A DNA stretch of 64,000 bases from JBGAHD01 sp044226395. Lineage in GTDB: Bacteria > Pseudomonadota > Gammaproteobacteria > Xanthomonadales > Ahniellaceae. This document shows positions 32,967 to 41,949 of this stretch, one piece after another. Both the position numbers and the translations under genes were made by a program. Location of the stretch: assembly GCA_044226395.1 (NCBI GenBank), contig JBGAHD010000003.1, forward strand, positions 186,001-250,000, in the 5' to 3' direction. How positions within the stretch are numbered: position 1 is the first letter of the stretch; each line of letters opens with the position of its first letter. Below the pieces are notes generated by a model. It saw only the letters and a program-made list of their open reading frames with translations, ran no database searches and was not told the origin of the DNA.

Positions 32967-35623
32967 TTCGGTTTTTCCGCGGGCGGGGCGGCCAGACGGT
33001 CGGCCTCGCGCCGCGGCAAGCTGTCACGATCGCCCTGGCCCCAGGCGCTCAGGAAATCCGCCACCAGCGTCGCCGCCCGTTGCGGGCTGTCGCCGCGAAT
33101 GCGCTCGGCCACGCGCAGCATGGCCAGGTTGCTGGTCAGAATATTGTCCAACTGCGTGGTGAATTCGTAATTCCACTCGGCGAAGGCTTGGCCGCGATGG
33201 CCGAGCAGCCATTCCCATTCGGCCAGCGCGCGCGCGGTATCGCCCGTGGCCTCGTAGGCGCGGGCCAGAATCTCGTGCGTGGCGTAAGGTTCGCGACCGT
33301 TGAGTGAGCGCTTGAGGCGCTCGATCGCCGTTTGGGAATCGCCCTCGGCCAGTGCCGCTTCAGCCTCGGCCAGATTCAAATAACTCTCGCGGAAGAAAAA
33401 TTGCGAACCCGCCACGCGCGGACGCGCTGCCTCGAGCAGTTCGCGCGCGAGCGGCTTAAGACCATGGCGACTGGCCAGCATCGACAGCACCAGGGCGTGC
33501 TGTTCGGGCAGGTAGTCGAGTTCATCGGGTTTCTCGAGCGCGGTCAGTTCCTCGCGCGCGACCTCGGCGATCAGCTTTTTCGTGGCGTTCTCGTCGTCGA
33601 GGCGCTCGCGCAGAAAGATCTCTCTCAGGCGCAGGCGCTGACGACCGCCGGCCATGCGCAGACCTTCGGCTTCGTGCAGACCTTGGCGCACTTGGTCGAG
33701 CGCCTCGCTGATCTGGCCCTGGTCAGCGTAAAAGTTGATCCAGCGCGCGCGGTGATAAACCACCCACAGGGGAAAAGTGGAAGTGAGCGGTTTTTCCAGG
33801 AATTGTCGTGCCTGGTCGTATTGCCGCGTGTAGCACAGGCCATCGGCCAAGCCCGAAGACAGGGGACTCGCGGCCAAGGAAATGGCCAGGCGGAAATACT
33901 TTTCCGATTGCGCCGCGTCGCCCAGGCCCAGATACGACCAGCCCAGCATGTGCGCCGACAAGAATCGCTGCGGACTGCGCCCGGCCACCACTTCCTGGAA
34001 TGGCGCCAGCGCTTCGGTGAAGCGATTCTGTTCCTGCCACACGACCATGCCGTAGTTGTGCTGGCCGGCGAAAAAATCCGGGAACAGGCTGGCGAGCAGT
34101 TTCCACTTCTGCGCGAGGATCTCCGGCGGGCCGCCGAAGGCGAGAATGCCCTCGACATACAAGCGCTCGCGCAAGGCCAGTCGATCTTTCTGCGCGTGCG
34201 CGGCGGCGGCCGCGGCGAGCATGTCCTTGCGGTGATTGGTCACATAGTGAATGCCGGCGATCTTGGCGTAGGCGCTGGCGAAGCCGGGGTCGAGTTCGGT
34301 CGCGCGCCCGAGCAATTGCAGCGCATTGGCATAGTCGCCGCCGACGAAGGCGCGGATGCCGAGCGAATAAGCCTTGAGCGCCTCGAGATTCTTCGTGGTC
34401 ACGCGCTCCAGCGGCAAGGAGTCGGTGCCGATGGCGTTGAGCGATTCACCCAGCCGGCCGCGCAGGCGCTTGAGCAATTGATCGGTCGAGGTCAACGCGG
34501 ACTCCGCGCCCTTGCCATCGACGAAATCGCTGTACACGGTCGCGCCCGAACGCGGATCGATGACCTCGGCGCTCACGCGCACGCGACCGCCGATCTCGGC
34601 CACCGAGGGCAGGATCAAGGCGCGCGCGCCTTCGCGCGTGGCGAGTTCGGCGCCGACCACGCGGTCGAGCTTCACGCCGGGCTCGCGCTGCATGCGGATC
34701 AGCGCATCGCGCACCTGCAGATCGGGCACCACGTTGACGTAGCGCGATTGCTCCAGGCCGATGCGGAAGGCCGTGTCGAGCGAGGCATCGAACAGACTCT
34801 CGCCGGTGAGGTTGTCGAGATCGCCGACCAGGACCCAATCGCGTTCGGCGAAGGCCAGCGCGGGTTCGGCATTGAGGTACAGATAACCCGGCACGCCAAT
34901 CGCCAACAGCATGGCCAGCGATGCCACCGCGATCGAAATCGGTCGCGCCCACCACGGCGCTTCGCGTTGCGCCTTCTCGGTCGAGGGCGGCGTCTTGAAT
35001 GGCGCGATACCGACTTCGCCGACTTCAGCCACGACCATCGGCTCGGGCACGCCCTTGAAGTGATAGCGACCGTGGTTCTGCCAGCGCACGCGTTCGGCGA
35101 CATCGGCGAGTTCACGCTCGCCGCGTTGCGCGAGTGTTTGCGCGACACCGGACATCAGGATCTGGCCGGGACGCGCGAGACTCATCAAGCGCGCGGCCAC
35201 GGGTTTGACCAAGCCCTCGACTTCGATCGGCTTCGCGCCCTGCGCGATGTCGTCCGGTGCGTTCTCCCAAACGAGCACATCGCCGACATGAATGCCCACG
35301 CGCGCGCTCAGACGCTGACCTTGGTCAACGCCGAGTCGCAAGAGATTGCGTTGATATTCAACCGCGAAGGCCACGGCCTGGATCGGCCGCTCGAACAAAA
35401 TCAAAAAGCCATCGGTCTTGTCGATTTCGCGACCGCCGTGGCGATGGATGATGGCGCGCGCCAGGCGATCGTGCTTGCGGATGAGTTCGGCCGCGGCCTG
35501 ATCGCCCATGCGTTCGACCAGGGACGTCGAATCGACCAGATCGCACAGGGCGAGGGTGCGCAGAAGCGCGCTCGAACCGGCGGCGGCGGACACGGTCTCC
35601 AGGGAAGGGGCGTTCGCGTTCAA
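32963..35623 (-). CDS. Putative peptide modification system cyclase/TPR protein, copy 2
   Basis: From TTG 35623 (MNANAPSLETVSAAAG) the product aligns with copy 1 from its first residue and has the same 886-residue length; the frame extends to GTG 35695, the alternative start. A class III cyclase-like domain (CDLVDSTSLVERMGDQ, GREIDKTDGFLILF), a membrane helix (about 240-262) and TPRs follow. Here CDLVDST is nearer to the active cyclase motif than in copy 1. The TPR half (LREIFLRERLDDENATKKL, QFFFRESYLNLAEAEAAL) is strongly diverged from copy 1 and could select a different precursor. Confidence 0.75.
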   Translation of the reverse strand: MNANAPSLETVSAAAGSSALLRTLALCDLVDSTSLVERMGDQAAAELIRKHDRLARAIIHRHGGREIDKTDGFLILFERPIQAVAFAVEYQRNLLRLGVDQGQRLSARVGIHVGDVLVWENAPDDIAQGAKPIEVEGLVKPVAARLMSLARPGQILMSGVAQTLAQRGERELADVAERVRWQNHGRYHFKGVPEPMVVAEVGEVGIAPFKTPPSTEKAQREAPWWARPISIAVASLAMLLAIGVPGYLYLNAEPALAFAERDWVLVGDLDNLTGESLFDASLDTAFRIGLEQSRYVNVVPDLQVRDALIRMQREPGVKLDRVVGAELATREGARALILPSVAEIGGRVRVSAEVIDPRSGATVYSDFVDGKGAESALTSTDQLLKRLRGRLGESLNAIGTDSLPLERVTTKNLEALKAYSLGIRAFVGGDYANALQLLGRATELDPGFASAYAKIAGIHYVTNHRKDMLAAAAAAHAQKDRLALRERLYVEGILAFGGPPEILAQKWKLLASLFPDFFAGQHNYGMVVWQEQNRFTEALAPFQEVVAGRSPQRFLSAHMLGWSYLGLGDAAQSEKYFRLAISLAASPLSSGLADGLCYTRQYDQARQFLEKPLTSTFPLWVVYHRARWINFYADQGQISEALDQVRQGLHEAEGLRMAGGRQRLRLREIFLRERLDDENATKKLIAEVAREELTALEKPDELDYLPEQHALVLSMLASRHGLKPLARELLEAARPRVAGSQFFFRESYLNLAEAEAALAEGDSQTAIERLKRSLNGREPYATHEILARAYEATGDTARALAEWEWLLGHRGQAFAEWNYEFTTQLDNILTSNLAMLRVAERIRGDSPQRAATLVADFLSAWGQGDRDSLPRREADRLAAPPAEKPN

Positions 35624-35783
35624 ATCACCGGTGCTCGAAGCTCCGCGACGCGCGCGGACCACGGGCGATTGTGCGCGAATCGCGGCAACTTGCACCAGGG
35701 GGCGGGTTCACGCCCGCATTTTCCAAGGAAACCGAGGATGGCGAGGCCGTAAGCGTCGCTTACATCGGCCCGCGCGGGGACGT

Positions 35784-36824
35784 TCAGTGATCGATGCGCC
35801 AGGCGTCGCCGCCCTGACCCTTGACCTCGTACAGGGTGCAGTCGGCGTTGGAATACCACACCGACCACTCCGCGCCCGGCGGACACAGGTTGCCGCCCAC
35901 GCTCACGGTCACGCGCAGATTCGGATTGACCGCGGCGAAGCGCAGCGCGCGCACGCCTTGCACGATCTGATTGGCGCGGGCCCGGAGTTCGTCGACGCTG
36001 TGCAGCTGCGCCAGCAGGGCGAACTCGTCGCCGCCAAGCCGGCAGGGCAGGTCGGTCGCGGCCGCGGCGTTTTGAATTTCCTGGGCGATGGCCTTGAGCA
36101 CCTGGTCGCCCATCAAATGACCGCAGTGATCATTGATCTGCTTGAAGCGGTCGAGGTCGATCAGCAGCAGGCCCATGCCGCCGGCGGTCTCGCGCGAGTC
36201 GCGCAGGCGCTCGAGGTAGCTGTACAGGCCGCGACGATTGCACAGGCCGGTCAGTTCGTCGGTCTGGATCAGGCGCTCGGCGGTCGACAGCTGGGTCTGG
36301 GTCTGGCGCAACGAGTCGAGCGTGACCATCAGGTCTTCGTTGCGACGCTTGAGGCTGGCGATCAGTTGTTGCTCGCTGGCCACCAAGTAGGAAAACGAGC
36401 GGCGCATGAAATGGGCGAGCAGGCGCGGCTCGGCCTCGAGCAGGCGCTCGAAGGCGCCATTGTCGACGACGTGCAGCACCGAGGGTTCGACCGCGACCGC
36501 GTTGGCCACGCGCGCGTGATTGCCGATGAACAAGGCCAGCTCGCCGAAAAATTCGCGCGCGCCGATGACTTTGTCGGGCAGGCCATTGCCGAATTCCAGC
36601 TGGATATGGCCCGATTCGATGATGAACATCGAACGGCCCAGTTCGCCGCGACGGAAGATCACTTCGCGCGGCGCCACCTCGCGGCGGCGACCGGCGCCAA
36701 TGAAGATGGCGAACTCCTCATCGGAGAGCTGACGCGGCAAGAGCAACGCGCGCGGGCGTTGCGAAGCGAGTTCGATGATCTCGCCGCCGCCTAGACTGGT
36801 TGTGGCACTGCCGCCTGCTTGCAC
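35784..36824 (-). CDS. Diguanylate cyclase with N-terminal cyclic-nucleotide-binding domain
   Basis: A 346-residue soluble protein. Residues about 35-150 form a cNMP-binding beta-roll (VIFRRGELGRSMFIIESGHI, GEFFGELALFIGN-like core); a linker helix follows; residues about 190-345 are a GGDEF domain with TDELTGLCNRRGL, IDLDRFKQINDHCGH and RLGGDEFALL. The intact GGDEF motif predicts synthesis of c-di-GMP from GTP, possibly tuned by a cyclic nucleotide. The RxxD inhibitory site is not obvious. It is divergent from the exported protein at 36939. Confidence 0.9.
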   Translation of the reverse strand: MQAGGSATTSLGGGEIIELASQRPRALLLPRQLSDEEFAIFIGAGRRREVAPREVIFRRGELGRSMFIIESGHIQLEFGNGLPDKVIGAREFFGELALFIGNHARVANAVAVEPSVLHVVDNGAFERLLEAEPRLLAHFMRRSFSYLVASEQQLIASLKRRNEDLMVTLDSLRQTQTQLSTAERLIQTDELTGLCNRRGLYSYLERLRDSRETAGGMGLLLIDLDRFKQINDHCGHLMGDQVLKAIAQEIQNAAAATDLPCRLGGDEFALLAQLHSVDELRARANQIVQGVRALRFAAVNPNLRVTVSVGGNLCPPGAEWSVWYSNADCTLYEVKGQGGDAWRIDH

Positions 36825-36938
36825 GTGGTCGGGTCCCCGGTCTCGGGCGGATCATACCGAAACTCCGCGACAGCGTCGCCAACGAAGTTCGCGCCGGCGA
36901 GTATGCTTGGCGCCCCCGAGGAGAAGGGTTTGGGCGTG

Positions 36939-37607
36939 ATGGGTATAGCACTCAGGCGCATGGCCTTGTTGGCCGTCATCGCCTTGACGCCGGCCATGGC
37001 CCCGGCGCAGGCCCCGGCGGCCGGCGCCGAGATTCCTTACGCCGCCCTGCACGCGGCGCTGGCCCCGGCGGTGACCGCCGCGGGCAATCCGCGATTGCTG
37101 GCGATCAAGGTCGTCGAGAGCAAGCTGGGCGTGCCGCCCGAGCGCATCCGCATCGTGATCAAGGCCCGCGGCGGTGATCGCGTGTTCACGCCGCGACCCG
37201 ATGGCTCGATGGACTTTCCCTTAGACGAAAGTCTGCTGGCCGAGAATCCCCTGGTCACGACCAATCAACCCAAGGGCACCTTGAGTCTGTCGGTGACCCT
37301 GGCCCTGCGGCCGCCCGAAGGCGCGCGCATGGCGCGGGCCGAGATCGAAAAGGCGCTGGCGGACATCGAGTCGGCGCTCGGTCCCGCCGGTCAGGCCGCG
37401 CTTGAAGCGCGCATTCGCGGCGTCGAAGTGCGATTCCCGGCCGGCGCCCATGGCTCGCTGACCCTGCGCGACGAGGAAGGCGAGCGCCTGTTCATGGCCG
37501 ACGCCAGCGGTCGCGTGATCCTGATGCGCGAGACCGACCTGGCCGGCGCGGGCGATGTCGAGTTCAGCCAGCGCCCGATCTTGATCCTGCCTTACCTGGA
37601 CCGATGA
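36939..37607 (+). CDS. Exported hypothetical protein
   Basis: A 222-residue protein with a signal peptide (MGIALRRMALLAVIALTPA, cleavage near APAQA). ATG 36939 follows GAGGAGAAGGG and is preferred over the longer frame from 36819, whose extra residues overlap the GGDEF gene start antisense. The mature part begins YAALHAALAPA and alternates strands and helices (RIRIVIKARGGDRVF, GTLSLSVTLALRPP, RGVEVRFPAGAHGSL). I recognise no family with certainty. Periplasmic by inference. Confidence 0.65.
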   Translation: MGIALRRMALLAVIALTPAMAPAQAPAAGAEIPYAALHAALAPAVTAAGNPRLLAIKVVESKLGVPPERIRIVIKARGGDRVFTPRPDGSMDFPLDESLLAENPLVTTNQPKGTLSLSVTLALRPPEGARMARAEIEKALADIESALGPAGQAALEARIRGVEVRFPAGAHGSLTLRDEEGERLFMADASGRVILMRETDLAGAGDVEFSQRPILILPYLDR

Positions 37608-37638
37608 GCCGCGCGGCGACGCGACGGCGGAGAGACCG

Positions 37639-38301
37639 ATGAACACACCCGTGCTCGTGATTGGCAACAAGGCCTATTCCTCGTGGTCGCTGCGGCCCTG
37701 GCTGCTGATGCGCCATTTCGGCGTCGACTTCGAGGAAGTGCGGCTGGCGCTGAACACGCCCGACTTCGATCAACGCATCGGCGCGCTGTCGCCGACGCGC
37801 CGCGTGCCGGCGCTGAAACATGGCGAAGTGCACGTCTGGGATTCGCTGGCCATCGCCGAATACGTCAACGAGGCCTGGCTCGGCGGCCGTGGCTGGCCGC
37901 GCGCCGCGGCCGAGCGCGCCTTGGCGCGCGCGGTCACGGCCGAGATGCATTCGGGCTTCACCGCCTTGCGCGGCGAGTGTCCGATGAACGTGCGTCGGCA
38001 ATTCACGCCGCGACCGCTCAGTGCCGAAACGCAGCGCGACGTCGCGCGCATCCTCGACCTGTGGCGCGAACTGCGCGCGCGCTTCGCCGGCGCGGGCGAT
38101 TTTCTGTTCGGCGAGTTCGGCATCGCCGATGCCTTCTACGCGCCGGTGGTCACGCGCTTTCGCACTTACGGCGTGACGCTCGATGGCGCGGCGCGCGACT
38201 ACGCCGACGCGATCTTCGCGCTGCCGGCAATGCGTCGCTGGCTCGATGAAGCGGCGGCCGAGTCCGAAGTGCTCGCCAAGTACGAACGCGCCGACGCGTG
38301 A
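37639..38301 (+). CDS. Glutathione S-transferase family protein
   Basis: A 220-residue two-domain GST: thioredoxin-like N-terminus (LVIGNKAYSSWSLRPWLLM, with the catalytic-type Ser/Tyr cluster; RRVPALKHGEVHVWDSLAIAEY as the glutathione-binding region) and helical C-terminus (ERALARAVTAEMHSGFTALR). It resembles YfcF-type GSTs. Cytosolic conjugation or peroxidase activity is the family norm; substrate unknown. The EamA transporter gene follows on the same strand. Confidence 0.85.
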   Translation: MNTPVLVIGNKAYSSWSLRPWLLMRHFGVDFEEVRLALNTPDFDQRIGALSPTRRVPALKHGEVHVWDSLAIAEYVNEAWLGGRGWPRAAAERALARAVTAEMHSGFTALRGECPMNVRRQFTPRPLSAETQRDVARILDLWRELRARFAGAGDFLFGEFGIADAFYAPVVTRFRTYGVTLDGAARDYADAIFALPAMRRWLDEAAAESEVLAKYERADA

Positions 38302-38368
38302 GCGCCCGCGCTTTCATTCGGCGCGCGCGCGAGGCCAGGGTGCGCGCGCGCTTGACCGAGTCATCGCC

Positions 38369-39265
38369 TTGAAACATCCCGCCTTGCTCATGGTCGCCGG
38401 CGCCATGGTGATCGGCACCAACAGCGTGCTCGTGCGCATCGCCGGCGTCGCGCCGACCTCGGCCGCGTTCTGGCGCATGCTGTTCGGCGGGCTGATGCTG
38501 ATCGCGCTGCTCAAGCTTTGGGGCAAGCCCTTGGGCTGGTCATGGCGCGCGGCGAAGTGGCTGTTGCTGCCGGCCGCGGCCTTCGCCGCCGATCTGTGGC
38601 TGTGGCATCGCGGCATCGAAGGCGTGGGCCCGGGCCTGGCGACCTTGCTCGCCAATCTGCAAGTGTTCTTGATGGCGGCGGCGGGCGTGATGCTGTTCGG
38701 CGAACGCCTGAGTTGGCGCTACGGCCTCGGGCTCGCGCTCGCCTTCGCCGGCATCTGGTTGCTGGTCGGTCGCGACTGGAGCCATCTCGATGGCGCGTAT
38801 CGCTGGGGCCTGCTGTTCGGCGCGCTCACGGGTCTGGCGTATGCGGCCTACATGCTGAGTCTGCGCGATGCGCAGCGCCGCCTGCCCGCGATCGGCCCCG
38901 AGCAAGTGCTGTGTCTGTTTTCGCTGATCTGCGCGGCGATGTTGTTGGTCACGGCCGGTGTCGAGCGCACCTCGTTGGCCTTGCCGAATCTGCGCGCGGT
39001 CGTGGCCTTGCTGGGGCTGGGCCTCGCCGGGCAGGTGATCGGCTGGGTGCTGATGGCGCGCGCGATCCCGCATCTGCCGGCCTCGCTCACGGGGCTGTTG
39101 TTGTTGGCGCAGCCCTTGGTGTCGTTCGTGCTCGACGTGCTGTTGTTCTCGCGCCCGACCGCGTGGCTCGATTGGCTGGGCCTGGGCATTTCCTTGTCGG
39201 GCATCTTCCTGGCCAGCGCGCGCGCCAGCGTGCCACGTCCGGAGAAGGGCGAAGAGCCGCAATAG
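38369..39265 (+). CDS. EamA/DMT-family transporter
   Basis: A 298-residue inner-membrane protein with ten predicted helices in two EamA repeats (first repeat from LLMVAGAMVIGTNSVLVRIA; second from YRWGLLFGALTGLAYAAYML). Start TTG 38369 keeps the complete first helix; ATG 38390 would cut it. The drug/metabolite superfamily exports or imports small metabolites; the substrate is not readable. Its stop lies six bases from the convergent GST gene. Confidence 0.85.
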   Translation: MKHPALLMVAGAMVIGTNSVLVRIAGVAPTSAAFWRMLFGGLMLIALLKLWGKPLGWSWRAAKWLLLPAAAFAADLWLWHRGIEGVGPGLATLLANLQVFLMAAAGVMLFGERLSWRYGLGLALAFAGIWLLVGRDWSHLDGAYRWGLLFGALTGLAYAAYMLSLRDAQRRLPAIGPEQVLCLFSLICAAMLLVTAGVERTSLALPNLRAVVALLGLGLAGQVIGWVLMARAIPHLPASLTGLLLLAQPLVSFVLDVLLFSRPTAWLDWLGLGISLSGIFLASARASVPRPEKGEEPQ

Positions 39266-39271
39266 CGACGC

Positions 39272-39976
39272 TTAGAATCCGCCCCACTCGATCTGCATTT
39301 GCTCGGTGTAGGCGACCAGGTTGTCGTGCTTGGCCAGCGCCACGCGCAAGGGATTGTCGAGCGGTGGTCGGAAGTAGATGCCGGCGAGAAAGGCGAACAC
39401 CGTGGCATCGAGCGAGGTCGGCTTCGCGCCGAGCGCGTAGCGTCGATCGCCCATGAAGCACGCGAGCGCCGCCAGATCGTCGGCAGCGCGTGCGTAAATC
39501 TCGGCCGGCGCGTGACGGCCCATGCCCTGGCCGTCGAGCTGGCCGTGAATCTTGCCACGCACGGCGCGGCCGATCAGCCACTTCACCGGCCCCGGCAGCT
39601 TGCCGAAGATCAGCTCTCGCGTGACCGGCCACCCCTGCGGATCGATCCAGCGAAAGTAGAGCGTGGCGAAGTACAGATGGTTTTCGCACATGCGCCGTGC
39701 CATCAGGGCTTGCGCGCGTTGGTCTTCGCTCAACTCGGCATCGAGCGGGTCGCCGTAGTGCTGCTTGAGATAGGCGATGATGTCCTCCGAATCGCTGATC
39801 ATCACCTCGTTATCGCTGAGCACCGGCAGCTTGCGCTTGGGCGCGCGGCGCGGGTCGGCGGTGAGGTTGATCTCGTGCGGCACGCCGGCCATGCGCAGAT
39901 ACAGCTCCACTTTCATGCAGAAGGGGCTGAGGTTGAGAATCTCGGGCGTGCGCGCGAACTGATGCAGGATGAGCAT
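39272..39976 (-). CDS. Glutathione S-transferase-like protein (metaxin/Tom37-like)
   Basis: A 234-residue protein: thioredoxin-like N-terminal domain (LILHQFARTPEILNLSPFCM, then KRKLPVLSDNEVMISDSEDI) and a helical C-terminal domain ending in TSLDATVFAFLAGIYFRPPL, typical of the metaxin/failed-axon-like GST group. ATG 39976 (MLILHQF) is chosen as the family-like start over the 12-residue extension. Role unknown; several of these proteins act on xenobiotics or at membranes. Confidence 0.8.
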   Translation of the reverse strand: MLILHQFARTPEILNLSPFCMKVELYLRMAGVPHEINLTADPRRAPKRKLPVLSDNEVMISDSEDIIAYLKQHYGDPLDAELSEDQRAQALMARRMCENHLYFATLYFRWIDPQGWPVTRELIFGKLPGPVKWLIGRAVRGKIHGQLDGQGMGRHAPAEIYARAADDLAALACFMGDRRYALGAKPTSLDATVFAFLAGIYFRPPLDNPLRVALAKHDNLVAYTEQMQIEWGGF

Positions 39977-40063
39977 GCGAACCTCCGTCGGGCCACCATG
40001 GTAACGGGCCACGCGGTCGCGCGAGCGTGCCGTTGGTGATGTCGCCGCTACGGGCTCGCGCGT

Positions 40064-40936
40064 TCAGTTCACGTCCGCGGGCGGCAACTGCGCGAGCACG
40101 GCGTCGACATTGCCGATCGGGCGATAGCCCAACACGCGCTTGGCTTGCTCGATCACGTACACGCGGTCGATGCGCGCCGGCAAGGGCCAGCCGCGCGCGG
40201 CGAACGCCTCGACCAGCCGCGGCACGCGCAGCCGCAACACGGTCGGCGCGTCACGCCAGAGCAACTCGCAATCGTCGCGATGAAACGGGGTCGCCGCGCT
40301 GACATTGCACACGGCGAAATCATCGCCCAGGCGTCCAATTGACAGCACATGCGCTTGCGCGACATCGCGCGGATCGACGCCGCGATAGCAACGATACAGC
40401 GCGAACTCGGGCCAGGGCTCGGGGAAACAACGCGAGAATCGCAACACCGTCACGCGCATGCCGTGGCGCGCGGCTTCGCGACAGAGCTGCTCGGCGGCGA
40501 GCTTGGTCTCGTCGTAGATATCGCGCGGGCGCGGCGTCAGCGCCTCGGTCACCCACACGGCGCGATCGGTTGGCACCAGCGCGTGACCATAGATCGACGT
40601 CGTACTGGTGTAGACGAACTCGCGCACGCCGGCGGCTCCGGCGAGCTCCAGCAGCTGCCGCGTGCCGGCGACGTTCACGCGTTCGAAGGCCTCGCGACCT
40701 TGCTGGTCCATGTCCGGCACATGCAAGGCGGCGACATGCACCACGGCGCGCGCGCCCTGCAAGACCTCGCGCATCGCGCGCGCGTCGGTGAAGTCGGCGA
40801 TGACCTGGGTCTGCGGCCCGGGCGTCAGATCGACGCCCACCGCGTCGTGACGCGCGGCGATTTCGGCCGCGATCACGCGACCGACGCGCCCCGAGGCGCC
40901 GGTGATCACCACGCGCGAGGGCGACGGCTCAGTCAT
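40064..40936 (-). CDS. NAD(P)-dependent epimerase/reductase (extended SDR)
   Basis: A 290-residue Rossmann protein: VVITGASGRVGRVIAAE is the nucleotide-binding glycine motif; VVHVAALHVPDMDQQG, YTSTTSIYGHAL and YDETKLAAEQL supply the Ser/Thr-Tyr-Lys active site (Y-x-x-x-K in YDETK). The family acts on sugar nucleotides or similar alcohols; no sugar genes lie nearby, so the substrate is open. Divergent from the DNA glycosylase gene. Confidence 0.85.
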   Translation of the reverse strand: MTEPSPSRVVITGASGRVGRVIAAEIAARHDAVGVDLTPGPQTQVIADFTDARAMREVLQGARAVVHVAALHVPDMDQQGREAFERVNVAGTRQLLELAGAAGVREFVYTSTTSIYGHALVPTDRAVWVTEALTPRPRDIYDETKLAAEQLCREAARHGMRVTVLRFSRCFPEPWPEFALYRCYRGVDPRDVAQAHVLSIGRLGDDFAVCNVSAATPFHRDDCELLWRDAPTVLRLRVPRLVEAFAARGWPLPARIDRVYVIEQAKRVLGYRPIGNVDAVLAQLPPADVN

Positions 40937-41013
40937 GTTGGCTGCTCGCGCGCATGTGCTTGTGCCGCCCGCGTCGACTTGGGAGACTGCCAGCGTACCG
41001 AATTCCCGCGCCC

Positions 41014-41898
41014 ATGCCCGAATTGCCCGACATCGAGGTCTATCGCGACGCGATCGCGCGCCATGCGCGCGGTCAGGCGTTGCGTCGCGCGCGCATGCTC
41101 AATCCCTTCGTCTTGCGCACGGCGGTACCGCCGATCGAGCGACTCGAGGGCTTGCATCTCGTCGAAGTGCGGCGCCTGGGCAAGCGCGTGGTGCTGGGTT
41201 TCGAGCAGCAGTTGTTCGTGGTGATTCACCTCATGATCGCCGGACGCTTTCGTTGGGCGGCGCCGGGCGCGAAGTTGCCGGGCAAGCTCGCGCTCGCGGC
41301 GTTCGACTTCGACACGGGCAGCTTGGTGCTGACCGAAGCGGGCACCAAGCGGCGCGCGTCGATTCATCTGGTCGAAGGCGAAGCGGCGTTGGCGGCGCTC
41401 GATCCTGGTGGCATCGAGCCGCTGCGCGTCGATGCCAAGACCTTCGCCACCGCGCTGCGCGCGCACAACCACACGATCAAGCGCGCGCTCACCGATCCTC
41501 GGCTGATCAGCGGCATCGGCAACAGTTATTCCGATGAGATCCTGCATCGCGCGCGCTTGTCGCCGTTTCGTCAGACGCAGCAGATGGACGACGAGGAATT
41601 CGCGCGTCTGCACGCCGCCGTGCGCGACGTGCTCGGCGCGTGGACCGAGCAACTGCGGCGCGAAGTCGGCGAGGGCTTTCCCGACAAGGTCACGGCCTTC
41701 CGGCCCGACATGGCCGTGCACGGTCGCTACGGTCAACCGTGCCCCGTGTGCGGCGCGCCGGTGCAACGCATCGTGCACGCCGACAACGAGATGAACTACT
41801 GCGCGCGCTGCCAGACCGGCGATCGCATCCTGGCCGATCGCGCCTTGTCGCGCTTGCTCCATGACAGTTTTCCGCGCCATCTCGACGATCTGGGATGA
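41014..41898 (+). CDS. Fpg/Nei-family DNA glycosylase
   Basis: A 294-residue base-excision repair enzyme. The start MPELPD provides the catalytic Pro2 and Glu3; ATG 41014 is therefore secure. Lys-rich loops, the helix-two-turn-helix region (LISGIGNSYSDEIL) and a C-terminal zinc finger (CPVCG and CARCQ, C-x2-C-x16-C-x2-C) are all present. It removes oxidised bases and nicks DNA. PDIEVYRDAI and HLMIAGRF differ somewhat from E. coli MutM, so MutM versus Nei is not settled. Confidence 0.85.
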   Translation: MPELPDIEVYRDAIARHARGQALRRARMLNPFVLRTAVPPIERLEGLHLVEVRRLGKRVVLGFEQQLFVVIHLMIAGRFRWAAPGAKLPGKLALAAFDFDTGSLVLTEAGTKRRASIHLVEGEAALAALDPGGIEPLRVDAKTFATALRAHNHTIKRALTDPRLISGIGNSYSDEILHRARLSPFRQTQQMDDEEFARLHAAVRDVLGAWTEQLRREVGEGFPDKVTAFRPDMAVHGRYGQPCPVCGAPVQRIVHADNEMNYCARCQTGDRILADRALSRLLHDSFPRHLDDLG

Positions 41899-41907
41899 TC
41901 GCTCGCG

Positions 41908-41937
41908 GGTTCGCGCGCCGGGATCGACGCGCGAACC
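41908..41937. terminator. Perfect 10-bp hairpin between convergent genes
   Basis: GGTTCGCGCG (41908-41917) pairs with CGCGCGAACC (41928-41937) over a ten-base loop, between the glycosylase and EF-G-like stops. There is no U tract. Confidence 0.45.
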
Positions 41938-41949
41938 TCGACGTCGCGA

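Noticed and set aside
33332..35752. An 806-codon plus-strand frame opposite cyclase copy 2
   Set aside because: It is Arg/Gln/Ala/His-rich antisense sequence, a product of high GC at third positions. The minus-strand protein has a paralogue of equal length.
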